62,377 nt of DNA from Bacillota bacterium (GCA_021820965.1 JAKACZ010000026.1:1-62377); one strand, 5' to 3'; shown: positions 43,446 through 52,771, numbered from the stretch's first letter. Translations and numbers: made by a program. Notes: generated by a model from the sequence alone, not told the origin.

Positions 43446-45019
43446 AACTACATGCACCCACCGTGGTATCGATCATAGCAGCGGTCTACTTGGTTGGGAT
43501 TCTTGTGTTCGGGATAGTGGCAAGCCGACGAACACGGAATCTGGGTGATTACTACATCGCCGGGCGATCGGCTCCGCGCTGGGTCGCCATCGTCTCTGGC
43601 AGCGCGGCGGTGATGAGCGGGTTTGGCTTGGTGGGCATTCCCGGTCTGGCTTATGCGTTCGGAGGCATTGGGTTTATTCTTCAGATCTTCTCGCTCCTGG
43701 GATTCTCCACGGCCGCCTATCTGTCCTCACGCAAACTACGGACACTGGCTGAAATTCGCGAGGTTTACACGATCCCGGATACCCTGGCTCTAAGATATCC
43801 GCGCATGGCTTCTGCGGTTCGCCTTGTTGGTATTGCGGGCATCATTGTGGGCTTGCTTGGGTATCTTAGTGTAGAACTACAGGCCCTGGGCGTGGTGTTG
43901 TCATCGTTGTTGCCTGTGTCTTACTGGACCGGTGCACTGCTGGGCTTAGCCATCGTAGGCGTTTACACGATAGCCGGCGGGATTAAGGTGGGCATTTGGA
44001 CCGACCTCGTGCAATTTAGCTTGGAAATGGCCGCAGGCTTGATCGTGCTCGTGATGGTGTTTGTCGTGGTTGGAGGTCCTTTTCACGCACTACATGTCTT
44101 AGCTACGTCGTCTTCGCCGACCTGGCGCTATCACGCGCTGGCATGGTGGCCGGCCGGCACGGCGGGACTTGGCATCGGCGCTGCCTTGGCATGGATGTTC
44201 GAGTTCGGTGCCGGAATGGCCGGACAACCTCAATTGCTGGCAAAATATTACGTCCATCGAGACGTCCGGAACGTGCGATACCAAGCGCTGGGAAACGGCA
44301 TTACGATGTCGTTGGCAGCCTTAATGATCTTTTCTGGCTTGGCTATGGCGGCTCTGACAGTCTTGGGACGTGCTCCGCTTCTAAAGAACCCCGACTACGC
44401 GGCTCCCTATTTCTTCATTCACTTTGTGCCGCCATGGCTCGCCGGCATAGCGTTCACAGCCTTACTCGCGGCGTCGATGGCGACGATCAATGGCTTTTCG
44501 AACATTCTATCGGCGTCCATCACCCGTGATTTCATGCAAGGCATTTTGCACCGCAAGTTCAACGAACACCTGGGACTTCTCTGGGGACGTGTGTGGACAC
44601 TTGTAATGCTGGTCGGGGCAGCCGTGGTCACGTACTTCAACCATACGCTCATTGGGATTGCCGGAGCGGCAGCCTTTGGGTTATTGGCGGCGGTGTTTCT
44701 CCCGACCGTGTCGATTGGGTTAAATTGGCGCAGGGGCACGAGTGCGGGAGTCGTGGCGTCAGGTGTCATCGGGGTCGTAGGTGGGATATGGGCAACGGTG
44801 ACCGGCTGGAACCCAGGAGGGGTGTTTGGGATTGCCATCGTCATTCTGGCGTCGCTGATCGGATACGTGGTGGTGTCCCTGATAACTCCGGCCGAATTGC
44901 TAGATCCCGCTGTGGATGCCGTCGTGAGGATGCGCTACCGACGTGTTTCGTCATCGGCCCCTTCTGAATCTGGGGGGACTTCGAATGTGGGTAGTATGCC
45001 GAACGACTACGAATACTAA
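43442..45019 (+). CDS. Sodium:solute symporter (SSS family)
   Basis: A 525-residue permease with about 13 helices. The N-terminal GDYYIAGRSAPRW, then a GIVASRRTRN-type first loop, LASMATINGFSNILSASITRDFMQ and EFGAGMAGQPQLLAKYY are characteristic SSS landmarks. It likely imports a monocarboxylate or hydroxyacid for the upstream oxidase and aldolase. It ends the operon. Confidence 0.9.
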   Translation: MKLHAPTVVSIIAAVYLVGILVFGIVASRRTRNLGDYYIAGRSAPRWVAIVSGSAAVMSGFGLVGIPGLAYAFGGIGFILQIFSLLGFSTAAYLSSRKLRTLAEIREVYTIPDTLALRYPRMASAVRLVGIAGIIVGLLGYLSVELQALGVVLSSLLPVSYWTGALLGLAIVGVYTIAGGIKVGIWTDLVQFSLEMAAGLIVLVMVFVVVGGPFHALHVLATSSSPTWRYHALAWWPAGTAGLGIGAALAWMFEFGAGMAGQPQLLAKYYVHRDVRNVRYQALGNGITMSLAALMIFSGLAMAALTVLGRAPLLKNPDYAAPYFFIHFVPPWLAGIAFTALLAASMATINGFSNILSASITRDFMQGILHRKFNEHLGLLWGRVWTLVMLVGAAVVTYFNHTLIGIAGAAAFGLLAAVFLPTVSIGLNWRRGTSAGVVASGVIGVVGGIWATVTGWNPGGVFGIAIVILASLIGYVVVSLITPAELLDPAVDAVVRMRYRRVSSSAPSESGGTSNVGSMPNDYEY

Positions 45020-45381
45020 CATTTAGCTGGTTGGTCTTGTGACGTGTTCCTGAGGCATGGTGTGGGAGACGACAAAAGATTTACGGGCGCCAGGTCTAAA
45101 ATAGCGACTGGCACCTGCACTGTTGGGAGACAAGGTTGGAGCCGGAGACTATGCCCCGGCAACAAATTAACCATAGGGCGGCGGAAGGATCGATAGGGTC
45201 CTCCTCTTGGGGTGTGTGAAAAATTGCCCTGAGCAGTTGAGAATAACGAGCTATGCGATTCATGCAGACCATCGGGCCTCCACACTGGGACCTTGCGGAT
45301 TCGGGTGGTCGGCACCTGCGAGGCGGCATGGCTTCATGTGAAACCTACTACAAATGATTAGGCCAAACATTGCGAGAAGTG

Positions 45382-45416
45382 GAACACCGGGGATATCCTC
45401 GGTGTTCTTTTTGTTT
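45382..45416 (+). terminator. Rho-independent terminator
   Basis: GAACACCG and CGGTGTTC flank an inner self-complementary GGATATCC (45382-45407), giving a long stem followed by TTTTTGTTTT. It lies about 360 bases past the symporter stop and would end that operon. Confidence 0.75.
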
Positions 45417-45481
45417 TGCAATCGACTTGTGCTATAGCGAATCTGTAATCTCAGAAAACTTTTTTCCTCTGTTGCCACCTG

Positions 45482-45701
45482 TATATCCGGTCATAAAGAT
45501 TTTTAAATGCCCGACGCCGCGGCAATTGGCAAATTTTGTCTCGCGCCGACTAAGCGCCTTCGGCGTTTGATGCACAACCCTACCGTACTCGTGATGGTCG
45601 TCGCCGCATTCGATGCACATAAACTCGAACCCATGTGGCTTAAAATAACATAGTTGGCATTATATGACTATCGCTTTTGTAATTCTTTATGACCGGATAT
45701 A
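45482..45701. repeat. MITE-like block bounded by 18-bp inverted repeats
   Basis: TATATCCGGTCATAAAGA at 45482-45499 is exactly inverted at 45684-45701. The 220-bp block has no transposase. The outer TA at each end fits a TA-targeting mobile unit mobilised by an IS630/mariner-type enzyme. A short minus-strand frame with CIECGDDH inside may be chance. Its right edge abuts the IS630 remnant. Confidence 0.55.
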
Positions 45702-45782
45702 TAGCATAAGGGAAGCCGCGTCGGCTGTCCAGTGAATATGTGTTCGTTACCGTGATTACACATTAACGCCATCGTGTACTAG
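45702..45782. mobile_element. Solo IS630-type right end
   Basis: These 81 bases match 19447-19527, the right end of the intact IS630 element, at about 69 of 81 positions, in the same orientation and including the GTACTAG border. No transposase lies to the left, so this is a remnant of a related copy. Confidence 0.75.
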
Positions 45783-45947
45783 ATGCAGAATGATTCGCCA
45801 CCTTAAACCATCACGGACACCCGGGCCAAAAAGGCTAAATTTAAGCGGGAGCGGCTGTGGGGTATGGGAGGCGGCAGTGAGGGAGTGGTCGGTGGCACCC
45901 CGGGGAGCTGTGGGGGCAGATCCAGGGCCGATTTCACCTTTTTCCTT

Positions 45948-47495
45948 TTAGCGTGTCACGACTTCTCCCGCCCTTACCGACGCGTTGAACACGCCATCTC
46001 GAAGGACAACCTTTCCGTTGACAAGAACATGGTAGACTCCATCGGCAAAACGCCGCGGCTCCTCGTACGTGGCCATGGGTGTGTAACGATCAGGGTCGAA
46101 AATCATAAGATCGGCCTTGGCGGTGGGGCGGATACGACCTCTCTCGGTAAGCCCATAAAGGTCCGCAGACTGCGTGGACATTTTCCGGAGAGCCTGCTCG
46201 AGGGTCATTCGCCTCAATTGCCGTACGTATCGGTCATAAAATGCCGGGAACGCTGCGTAACAACGCGGATGGGGCTTCTGGCCAAACGGAAGACCGTCAC
46301 TCCCGACGATGGCCTCGTCCGCAGTGGCAAGCAGGTCGTCGTCTTTACTGTCTGTCTGGTGAACGAGACAACTGACCCGAAGATTTTCGGCGGTGAGAAG
46401 CTGTGCAACTGCCTCTGCAGTGGCCAAGTGGTGCTCATTGGCGATGTTGTCGACAGATTGGCCGACGTGGCGGCCCGTTTCGGTAGAAGCAATTACCACC
46501 TTGGTCCAATCGAAAGACGCGAATTCTGGATCGTTTGCCAACCGTTTCACCGTTCGCGGGTCCGTTAACCGACCAACCAGACGACTCGGGCCCCCCTCGG
46601 TGAGCCATGCAGGCAGGTATGAATGAAGGATGCTGGACCCAGCAGAATAGGGGTAGAGGTCCCATGTTACCCGGACCCCACGCTGAATCGCTCGTTGTAA
46701 ATGGTCTAGCAGCTCCGCGGCACGGCCAAACATTTGCGGATGCGATAAATGCAGGTGAGACATATGGATGGGTATGTTCAGTGCTTCACCTAATCTCACT
46801 GCTTCGTCAATGGCCCGGAAGATGTCCAGGCCATAACTTCGCAGATGACTAATATAGGGAAGAGATGGGGCGGCCAATGGCCGCGTTAAGCGCAAAAGCT
46901 CCTCAAGCGTCGAGAATACCGCAGGCACATAGCTTAAACCAGTAGTGAGGCCCAATGCTCCTTGGTCGAGAGCCGCTGCGACTCCATTCTGAGCTCTGGT
47001 CAATTGGTCTGAACTAAGTCGTCGGTTTTCGAAACCGGTCTCTGCAATGCGAAAATTCGCGTGGGGCGCGTGAAGAATTACATTAAGGCCAATGCGTCCC
47101 CCGTACGACCGCGCCTGCTTGGCAATTGATGCACTGATCATAAAACCAGGATTGCCATCAACCGGCTGCCAGTATTGCACTACCGATTTGGCATGCTCCG
47201 CAGGAATCGGGGCATAACCCAGACCGTCCATTCCAATTGTGGTAGTCGTAACCCCCTGGCGAATCTTGGCCTCGTAAGACTCGGGTTTTCTCACCGCTAC
47301 ATCGTCATGAGAGTGCGCATCAATAAGTCCGGGTGCGACAACCAGTCCTGTGCAGTTAAGGGCATCGTCGCCTCTTAATGGAGACTTGCTTGCGGCGGGG
47401 ACTACGGCTGCTATTCGGTCATCGTGAATGAGAACCGAGGCGTCGATTAGTCCGTCCTCAGTCACAACGCGCCCGCCTTTTAGCACAAGCTCCAT
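45948..47495 (-). CDS. N-acyl-D-amino-acid deacylase / D-aminoacylase-type amidohydrolase
   Basis: A 515-residue amidohydrolase. The metal-binding DAHSHDD follows an N-terminal beta-sandwich segment (LVLKGGRVVTEDGLIDASV). Histidines in PYISHLRS and IPIHMSHLHLS, and the Asp in AIVGSDGLP, match D-aminoacylase. The Cys ligand of D-aminoacylases (GNCG) is Asp here (GMDGLG), as in a known-looking subgroup. ATG 47495 follows GAGGGGG. It would release a D-amino acid or an amino-sugar acid from its N-acyl form. It is last in the minus-strand module with D-serine dehydratase-like and RidA genes. Confidence 0.85.
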   Translation of the reverse strand: MELVLKGGRVVTEDGLIDASVLIHDDRIAAVVPAASKSPLRGDDALNCTGLVVAPGLIDAHSHDDVAVRKPESYEAKIRQGVTTTTIGMDGLGYAPIPAEHAKSVVQYWQPVDGNPGFMISASIAKQARSYGGRIGLNVILHAPHANFRIAETGFENRRLSSDQLTRAQNGVAAALDQGALGLTTGLSYVPAVFSTLEELLRLTRPLAAPSLPYISHLRSYGLDIFRAIDEAVRLGEALNIPIHMSHLHLSHPQMFGRAAELLDHLQRAIQRGVRVTWDLYPYSAGSSILHSYLPAWLTEGGPSRLVGRLTDPRTVKRLANDPEFASFDWTKVVIASTETGRHVGQSVDNIANEHHLATAEAVAQLLTAENLRVSCLVHQTDSKDDDLLATADEAIVGSDGLPFGQKPHPRCYAAFPAFYDRYVRQLRRMTLEQALRKMSTQSADLYGLTERGRIRPTAKADLMIFDPDRYTPMATYEEPRRFADGVYHVLVNGKVVLRDGVFNASVRAGEVVTR

Positions 47496-47553
47496 GTTAA
47501 TCCCCCTCAAGCTACATCGTTTCCGTGAGCGTCGCTTGGACGGTTAAAGCGTT

Positions 47554-48207
47554 TTAGGGAATGAAATTGTCCAACTTCATTGCCTGTACCTCGTTGAGGT
47601 ACCCGTACACGGTCACGCGAGACACCCCAAGTAGCTTTGCAACACGATCTACTGCGCCCTTTACGGTAAAGACGCCCTTGGCGTCCAGCGTTTGAATGAG
47701 CTTAACACGCTCCTCCTTGTCGCCCGATAAGATAGCGTTGCTGTTTGTTTGGAGAGCTTCATTCAAGATTCGACTGATCACGTCGTTAATGTCCGTTGCA
47801 AAATTCTCATCCACTTCCTCATCTTGGGTCAATGTCAGGGAGCGCAGGATGTTCGCTGCCACGGACAGTTCGGATATGTCATAGTTGGCGCATATTGCGG
47901 CGAATACGCGGCCGTTCGGATCCTTGAGGTATACCGACGAGCACCTTAGAACCTTCCCCGAATGGGTCCTTGACTTGTAGTTGTAATTGTCGTAATCGCC
48001 ATAGGGGTTGTTCAGTACCGGCAGTCCGAGGTTGGTGGAGGGGTCTCCCACCTTTCTCCCGGTTATATCGCCGTGAACGATAGCAATAATGGACGATTCG
48101 GGCGATCTCAAGTCGTGCAAAACCACTTCGCACTTGTCACCCATGATGTTGCCCATCACCGCAATGACTTTCTTTAAAAACTCGAATGTCAAGTCTACGT
48201 CAAACAA
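47554..48207 (-). CDS. YheO/DauR-like PAS-HTH transcriptional regulator
   Basis: A 217-residue regulator: an N-terminal YheO-type PAS domain (GDKCEVVLHDLRSPESSIIAI, then GRVFAAICANYDIS) and a C-terminal helix-turn-helix (AVDRVAKLLGVSRVTVYGYL). DauR, a relative, controls D-arginine catabolism in Pseudomonas, in line with the D-amino-acid enzymes around it. The start is TTG 48207; no ATG is available upstream. Confidence 0.88.
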   Translation of the reverse strand: MFDVDLTFEFLKKVIAVMGNIMGDKCEVVLHDLRSPESSIIAIVHGDITGRKVGDPSTNLGLPVLNNPYGDYDNYNYKSRTHSGKVLRCSSVYLKDPNGRVFAAICANYDISELSVAANILRSLTLTQDEEVDENFATDINDVISRILNEALQTNSNAILSGDKEERVKLIQTLDAKGVFTVKGAVDRVAKLLGVSRVTVYGYLNEVQAMKLDNFIP

Positions 48208-48254
48208 GTCTCCGCCCCCGTCTATTCTTGTGACCTCGTGGGACCCACCCGTGC

Positions 48255-48635
48255 TTAATCCGTCAACGCCACCAAATCGATTTCGACGAGAAAACCGTTG
48301 AGGTTCGACCCGACGGTTGTCCTAACCGGGAATGGATCGGAAAAATACTGCCGGTAAATTTGGTCGAACCCCCTAAAGTCCTCCGTTAAATTCTGCAGAT
48401 GGACAGTAGTTTTGACCACGTTCGAAAACTTCAGGTTTGCGGCCTCTAAGATGGCTTGCAGGTTATTCATCGTTTGCCGAGTTTGTTCCTCGATTCTCGA
48501 CCCTACTATTGCCCCCGTTTCGGGACTGATAGGCCCCAAACCCGCAGTGAAAAAGAACTGTCCTACGCGCAAGCCCTGCGAGTAACTTCCGCCGGGCGCA
48601 GGCGCATCGTTCGTTTGAATTTTCTTGAGCGACAT
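48255..48635 (-). CDS. ridA: RidA-family enamine/imine deaminase
   Basis: A 126-residue YjgF/RidA protein with APAPGGSYSQGLRVG, TRQTMNNLQAILEAA and the Arg-containing region FPVRTTVGSNL. It hydrolyses 2-aminoacrylate-type enamines that PLP dehydratases release. Its gene lies 12 bases after the D-serine dehydratase-like gene, an apt partner. ATG 48635 follows AGGAGA. Confidence 0.92.
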   Translation of the reverse strand: MSLKKIQTNDAPAPGGSYSQGLRVGQFFFTAGLGPISPETGAIVGSRIEEQTRQTMNNLQAILEAANLKFSNVVKTTVHLQNLTEDFRGFDQIYRQYFSDPFPVRTTVGSNLNGFLVEIDLVALTD

Positions 48636-48647
48636 CAAAATCTCCTC

Positions 48648-49742
48648 CTAACGTGTTCCGCCACGAGCAAGGATCGGAAGCGAAGCCACCACTTGATTAT
48701 TTCTTATGCCGATCACTCGTTGCTGCAAGTTCATCACAGTGCATACATGATTGGGGACAATTGAAACCCGCTCGCCGATATCGGGCCCATCACTATCCTC
48801 GAACACCACCACCGCGTGTTCTTCAGAAATTCTTGGGATCGACCAGTTTGGATGTTCGACGATAAAACCGTAAGATCCCGCCAATGGGCCATCCGTCGAT
48901 AGCATCTTGCTGCCGGCATCAAGGACGGCTCGGTCAGGAGACGGCCGACTGACCACTGTGGCCCAGATGCGCGCGGCACATCGCGAGACGTCGACGGAGC
49001 CGCCCGATACGATTCCCATATCATTGAATATGTAAATTCCGGGTCTGATTTCTGTCGCGTGTTCGAGGACCTGCATGTAATGGGATAGAGTTGTTCCGCC
49101 GACGCTGAGGGTGTCCACAGGAAGATGGTGCTGGCGCAACGTCGCCGCGTAGCTGCCAAGTTGCGCGTCGTCGTCTTGGATAATCTGTCGGATCAGAGAA
49201 GGGTCCGTTTTGCCCGAGATGTGGCCGGCGAAGGACATGAGGCCAGCCAGGTTGAGCCCCGACGCATCGTGGATGGCCTGCGCCAGTTCCAGTACGGGCG
49301 TTCCGGTTAGTCCGCACCGGTGAAACCCTGTGTCTACTTCGACGAGGACATCGATCGAGCGGTCAGACATGGCCGCAGCCTTCATTAACGTTCGCATTGA
49401 CGCAAGAGAGTCGATCGATACGGTCGGCTTGAGACCCCGTGCCATTAAATTGGCCAATCGATGTGCCTTGGCATCGCCCATAAGCGGATATGCGATTAAC
49501 AGGTTGTCAAAACCTGCCTCTAGCATAATTTCGGCCTCATCGAGCTTCGCTACGGTCAAGCTTTGAGATCCGGCGTCGTATTGAAGTTGCGCCAAAAACG
49601 GCTGCTTGTGCGTCTTGGTGTGCGGTCGGACTTTGAGGCCGTGGGACGTTGCACGTTGATGCATTTGGGCGATGTTTTGCTCCACGATACCAAGATCAAC
49701 GGATACAAAGGGAGTGTCTAGACGGTCCAAATCGTATGGCAT
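48648..49742 (-). CDS. D-serine dehydratase / D-threonine aldolase-like PLP enzyme
   Basis: A fold-type III (alanine-racemase-like) enzyme of 364 residues. The PLP lysine is in VRPHTKTHKQP. The C-terminal metal site PNHVCTVMN (His-x-Cys) matches eukaryotic-type D-serine dehydratases, D-threonine aldolases and 3-hydroxyaspartate dehydratases. It converts a D-beta-hydroxy amino acid to a keto acid plus ammonia, or cleaves it to glycine. ATG 49742 with AGGAAAAC upstream is the start; the frame open to 50108 has no homology. D-glucosaminate is another possible substrate for this fold. Confidence 0.9.
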   Translation of the reverse strand: MPYDLDRLDTPFVSVDLGIVEQNIAQMHQRATSHGLKVRPHTKTHKQPFLAQLQYDAGSQSLTVAKLDEAEIMLEAGFDNLLIAYPLMGDAKAHRLANLMARGLKPTVSIDSLASMRTLMKAAAMSDRSIDVLVEVDTGFHRCGLTGTPVLELAQAIHDASGLNLAGLMSFAGHISGKTDPSLIRQIIQDDDAQLGSYAATLRQHHLPVDTLSVGGTTLSHYMQVLEHATEIRPGIYIFNDMGIVSGGSVDVSRCAARIWATVVSRPSPDRAVLDAGSKMLSTDGPLAGSYGFIVEHPNWSIPRISEEHAVVVFEDSDGPDIGERVSIVPNHVCTVMNLQQRVIGIRNNQVVASLPILARGGTR

Positions 49743-49998
49743 GTTTTCCTCCCGTTCGGTTGTTCGGCGACTGTCACGCGGTGAGTGATGCATCGAAGAG
49801 CCATCGCGACGCGAACATCCTAAAGATATCCCCTCGGCGATGATAACACAAAAAATTAGGCTAGCATTGAAAAATTTGTAAAACCACAGATTAACTTTTT
49901 TTTGGAAGATAGAAGGAATTCTACGGTCGAACGAAGAACAATGAGAGAGTTCGATGTGGCGAAAATCGGATGATACTGTTTTTTCAGGAGGAATTGAG
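49743..49998. promoter_or_regulatory. Divergent promoter region between D-amino-acid and ABC-importer operons
   Basis: An AT-rich 256-base gap. Weak boxes are visible on the minus strand (TTTACA-N18-TAATTT near 49855-49885) and on the plus strand (TTGAAA near 49867). Sharing one control region suggests common regulation of the two operons, possibly by the DauR-like protein. The boxes are tentative. Confidence 0.4.
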
Positions 49999-51066
49999 AT
50001 GAAGTTGCGCTCTGTTGCGTCCGCTGTGGGAGTCGGCGCTCTGGTTGTCTCCCTCGTCGGATGCGGAAGTACTACCTCAGCGTCCAAGGGCGGAAACAGC
50101 AACATCACGAAACCGCCTTATGTCATTGGGTGGTCGGATATCTATACCACGCCGTCGTGGATGACCGAAACCATCGGTTATTTTAATTCATCGGTGAAGA
50201 CCCTGAAAAAACAAGGTCTCATCAAAAACTTCACTATTGCAAATGCTAACGGGTCGACACCGCAGCAAATTTCACAGATCCAAGACATGGTAGATAAGAA
50301 TTACAACGGCATTCTAGTGGATGCCGGGTCCTCAACGGCATTGAATCACGCGATTTCTCAAGCTACCAAGTCCGGTATCTCCGTCGGAAACTTTGACTCG
50401 TTAGTAACGACGAGTAACTTGGTAACCAAGGTCAACACCAATCAGGTTCAGTGGGGCACGATCACTGCCAAGTGGCTCGTGAAGCAGTTGCACGGTCATG
50501 GAAAGATTCTCGTGCTGAATGGGCCCGCCGGTGTGTCGGTATCGGAACAGCGGTGGCAAGGCGCCGAGGCGGTATTCAAGAAATATCCGGGTATCAAGAT
50601 TCTCAACGAGTCCAACGACGCCTACAATGTTGCTCCAGCAGAATCAACGGTCGCGTCGCTCCTGCCAAACTATCCGCAGATCAATGGAGTTTGGTCTCAG
50701 GGCGGTGCGTTGTCAGCCGGCGCTGTATTGGCATTCCAACATGCGCATCGGAAAGTTCCCCCAATTACCGGCGAGAATTACAATCAATTCCTGAAACAGT
50801 GGGTTAAGTACCACCTTGATGCGGTGGCCGTGGAACAGCCCAACTGGCTTGGCGAAATTGCTTTATACGCGTTGGTTCGGCACCTGGAAGGCCTTAAGGT
50901 TCCTCACAATGTCGACGTTCCATTTCAAGTAATCACGAACCAAAACGTGAAACAGTTTGTCAAGTTGGGCGGACCGAATGACTACTACGGAATCAAGCCC
51001 ATTAGCACTAAGGAAATTTACAAGCTAATCGGCGGTCCCTTACTTCCCCCCTCGAAGGTGAAGTAA
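49999..51066 (+). CDS. Ribose-type sugar ABC transporter binding lipoprotein
   Basis: A periplasmic-binding-protein class I receptor of 355 residues with a lipoprotein signal (cleavage before Cys in LVGCGS). It follows the fold pattern of RbsB-like receptors (QISQIQDMVDKNYNGILVD and later KILVLNGPAGVSVSEQRWQGAE). ATG 49999 follows CAGGAGG. It binds a sugar or related polar ligand for the two permeases and ATPase downstream. Confidence 0.9.
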   Translation: MKLRSVASAVGVGALVVSLVGCGSTTSASKGGNSNITKPPYVIGWSDIYTTPSWMTETIGYFNSSVKTLKKQGLIKNFTIANANGSTPQQISQIQDMVDKNYNGILVDAGSSTALNHAISQATKSGISVGNFDSLVTTSNLVTKVNTNQVQWGTITAKWLVKQLHGHGKILVLNGPAGVSVSEQRWQGAEAVFKKYPGIKILNESNDAYNVAPAESTVASLLPNYPQINGVWSQGGALSAGAVLAFQHAHRKVPPITGENYNQFLKQWVKYHLDAVAVEQPNWLGEIALYALVRHLEGLKVPHNVDVPFQVITNQNVKQFVKLGGPNDYYGIKPISTKEIYKLIGGPLLPPSKVK

Positions 51067-51186
51067 TTGAAGTAATCATTGAGCGGTCACGTCCTGCGCG
51101 CGTGGGGCGATGGTCTGAGTTCAGCGATTATAGCGGTAGGGGCCCTGGCAGGCGGTAAGTATCACGGATGGGGCATTTGTCTCGCG

Positions 51187-51215
51187 TCGCGTTGGGATCG
51201 ACGCTCCCAACGCGA
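51187..51215 (+). promoter_or_regulatory. Hairpin between binding protein and ATPase genes
   Basis: TCGCGTTGGG pairs with CCCAACGCGA across a nine-base loop. No T-run follows. Such intercistronic hairpins often protect the receptor mRNA and reduce downstream expression, giving excess binding protein. Confidence 0.6.
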
Positions 51216-51244
51216 GTGGCGCGGGCAGCTAAGGGGGGTTACCG

Positions 51245-52771
51245 GTGGAGAGTGAGACGGCCTTCACGGGTGGGGCTGCAGTGGTGGAGTTGAGAGAAGT
51301 AAGCAAGCGATTTGATGCAGTTTTGGCGGTCCAAAAAGTGTCCTTTTCAGTCAGGCCAGGAGAGATCGTTGCGCTTTTAGGTGAAAACGGCGCCGGGAAA
51401 AGCACACTCGTCAAGATGGTTGCAGGGTTGGTTTCCCCCGACTCCGGCGAGATTCGAGCAGGCGACCGCGGTTTTTCGCGGATTAACCCTAAGCTTGCAC
51501 GGCAACTAGGCATTGGTCTTGTTCAACAGGAATTATCGTTTGCACCGGACTTAACGGTCGCCGAAAACTTATTTTTGGGCACCAACGCGCCAAATCACGC
51601 AGGATTTCTAGATTACAAAAAAATCGAACACCAGGCCGAACTCGTTCTCAAAGAGGTAGGGGTGAAGGCCTCGCCTTTTCGGTTTATGCGATCCTTAACC
51701 TTGGCTGAAGCACAGTTAGTCGAATTAGCTAAGCAGTTGATGCGTCAGCCAAGTATACTCATCTTGGATGAAGCTACATCCGCCCTCTCCGCTGAAGAGG
51801 CAGAAATCGTGTACGGACACGCGTCACGGATGGCCGAGAATGGCGTAGCGGTTTTGCTCATTACGCATCGGCTGGCCGAGCTACGGCACGCGAACAGGGC
51901 GGTCGTACTTCGTGACGGACAACTTGTGGGTGACCTGCAAGGTGACTCTCTTGAGGCCGACAAGGCTATTAGCCTCATGTTAGGACGGGAACTCAAAACG
52001 GTATTTCCCGAGCGGGTTCCGTTGTCGTCTCATGCTGAGTCGAGCGCAGTACTAGCTGTAGAGAATCTCAACCTCGGCGGTCGTGCGCCCCTGAGCTTTG
52101 TAGGGCATAAAGGAGAGATACTTGGCATCGGTGGCCTAGCCGGCCACGGGCAGCATGAATTACTTCGTTGGCTCTTTGGATTAGAGAATTTTAAGGGATT
52201 GCTCAAGATCAACGGAAAGCCGGTGCGACTGAAATCCCCTGTCGACGCGATGCGAGCGGGCCTCGCTTATGTTCCAGAAGAACGCAAGACGGAAGCTCTA
52301 TTGGTCGATCTTGCCCTCAAACATAATGTTACGTTGCCTGGGATGCTAGACAAGTTCACCCATTGGGGTATGTTGCGCGTTGGGGTTCTGGAGCCCGCCG
52401 TGAATCGGGCGCGGGATCGATTTCGTATTAAGGCTGGCCACTCGAATGTGTTGATCCGACAGTTGAGCGGGGGCAATCAGCAAAAGGTTGCGCTTGCTAG
52501 ATGGTGGTTGCGTAATCCGGCAGTGTACTTGCTGGAGGATCCAACCCGGGGGATCGATGTTGGCAGCAAACATGAGATCTACCACCTACTTCAGGAACTT
52601 GTTCAGGGCGGCGCAACGGTCCTAATCACCTCATCCGACACTTTGGAGCTTGTTCATCTTTGTCACCGTGTGGTAGTGCTATATGAGCGTGAGATGATCG
52701 GGGAATACACGGCGGAGGAACTCACGGAAGAACGGTTGGTCCGCGCGTTTGTTAGTGGGAGAGCATCATGA
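51245..52771 (+). CDS. Sugar ABC transporter ATPase (RbsA-type, two ATPase domains)
   Basis: A 508-residue fused ATPase. Domain 1 has Walker A GENGAGKSTLVK and Walker B ILILDEATSAL with a degenerate signature (LTLAEAQ). Domain 2 has a degenerate Walker A (GGLAGHGQHELL), an intact signature LSGGNQQKVALARW and LLEDPTRGIDVG. This asymmetry is normal for ribose-type importers. The start is GTG 51245 after GGGGGG. It overlaps the first permease by ATGA. Confidence 0.93.
   Translation: MESETAFTGGAAVVELREVSKRFDAVLAVQKVSFSVRPGEIVALLGENGAGKSTLVKMVAGLVSPDSGEIRAGDRGFSRINPKLARQLGIGLVQQELSFAPDLTVAENLFLGTNAPNHAGFLDYKKIEHQAELVLKEVGVKASPFRFMRSLTLAEAQLVELAKQLMRQPSILILDEATSALSAEEAEIVYGHASRMAENGVAVLLITHRLAELRHANRAVVLRDGQLVGDLQGDSLEADKAISLMLGRELKTVFPERVPLSSHAESSAVLAVENLNLGGRAPLSFVGHKGEILGIGGLAGHGQHELLRWLFGLENFKGLLKINGKPVRLKSPVDAMRAGLAYVPEERKTEALLVDLALKHNVTLPGMLDKFTHWGMLRVGVLEPAVNRARDRFRIKAGHSNVLIRQLSGGNQQKVALARWWLRNPAVYLLEDPTRGIDVGSKHEIYHLLQELVQGGATVLITSSDTLELVHLCHRVVVLYEREMIGEYTAEELTEERLVRAFVSGRAS

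Larger units (their letters stand above)
45020..45947. other. Gene-free region with terminator, MITE-like repeat and IS remnant
   Basis: About 930 bases between the symporter and the deacylase gene. It contains the terminator at 45382, an inverted-repeat-bounded 220-bp block at 45482-45701 and an IS630-type end at 45702-45782. The remaining short frames have no recognisable product. Confidence 0.6.

Noticed and set aside
45432..45620. Minus-strand frame with CIECGDDH (possible zinc finger)
   Set aside because: Only one Cys pair near the N-terminus, no ribosome site, and it runs across the edge of the MITE-like repeat; likely chance.
45864..46568. Plus-strand frame opposite the deacylase
   Set aside because: Shadow of the minus-strand amidohydrolase gene; its residues reflect that gene's codon pattern.
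49743..50108. Long N-terminal extension of the D-serine dehydratase-like gene
   Set aside because: The extension shows no homology, and ATG 49742 has a ribosome site and begins the conserved protein.
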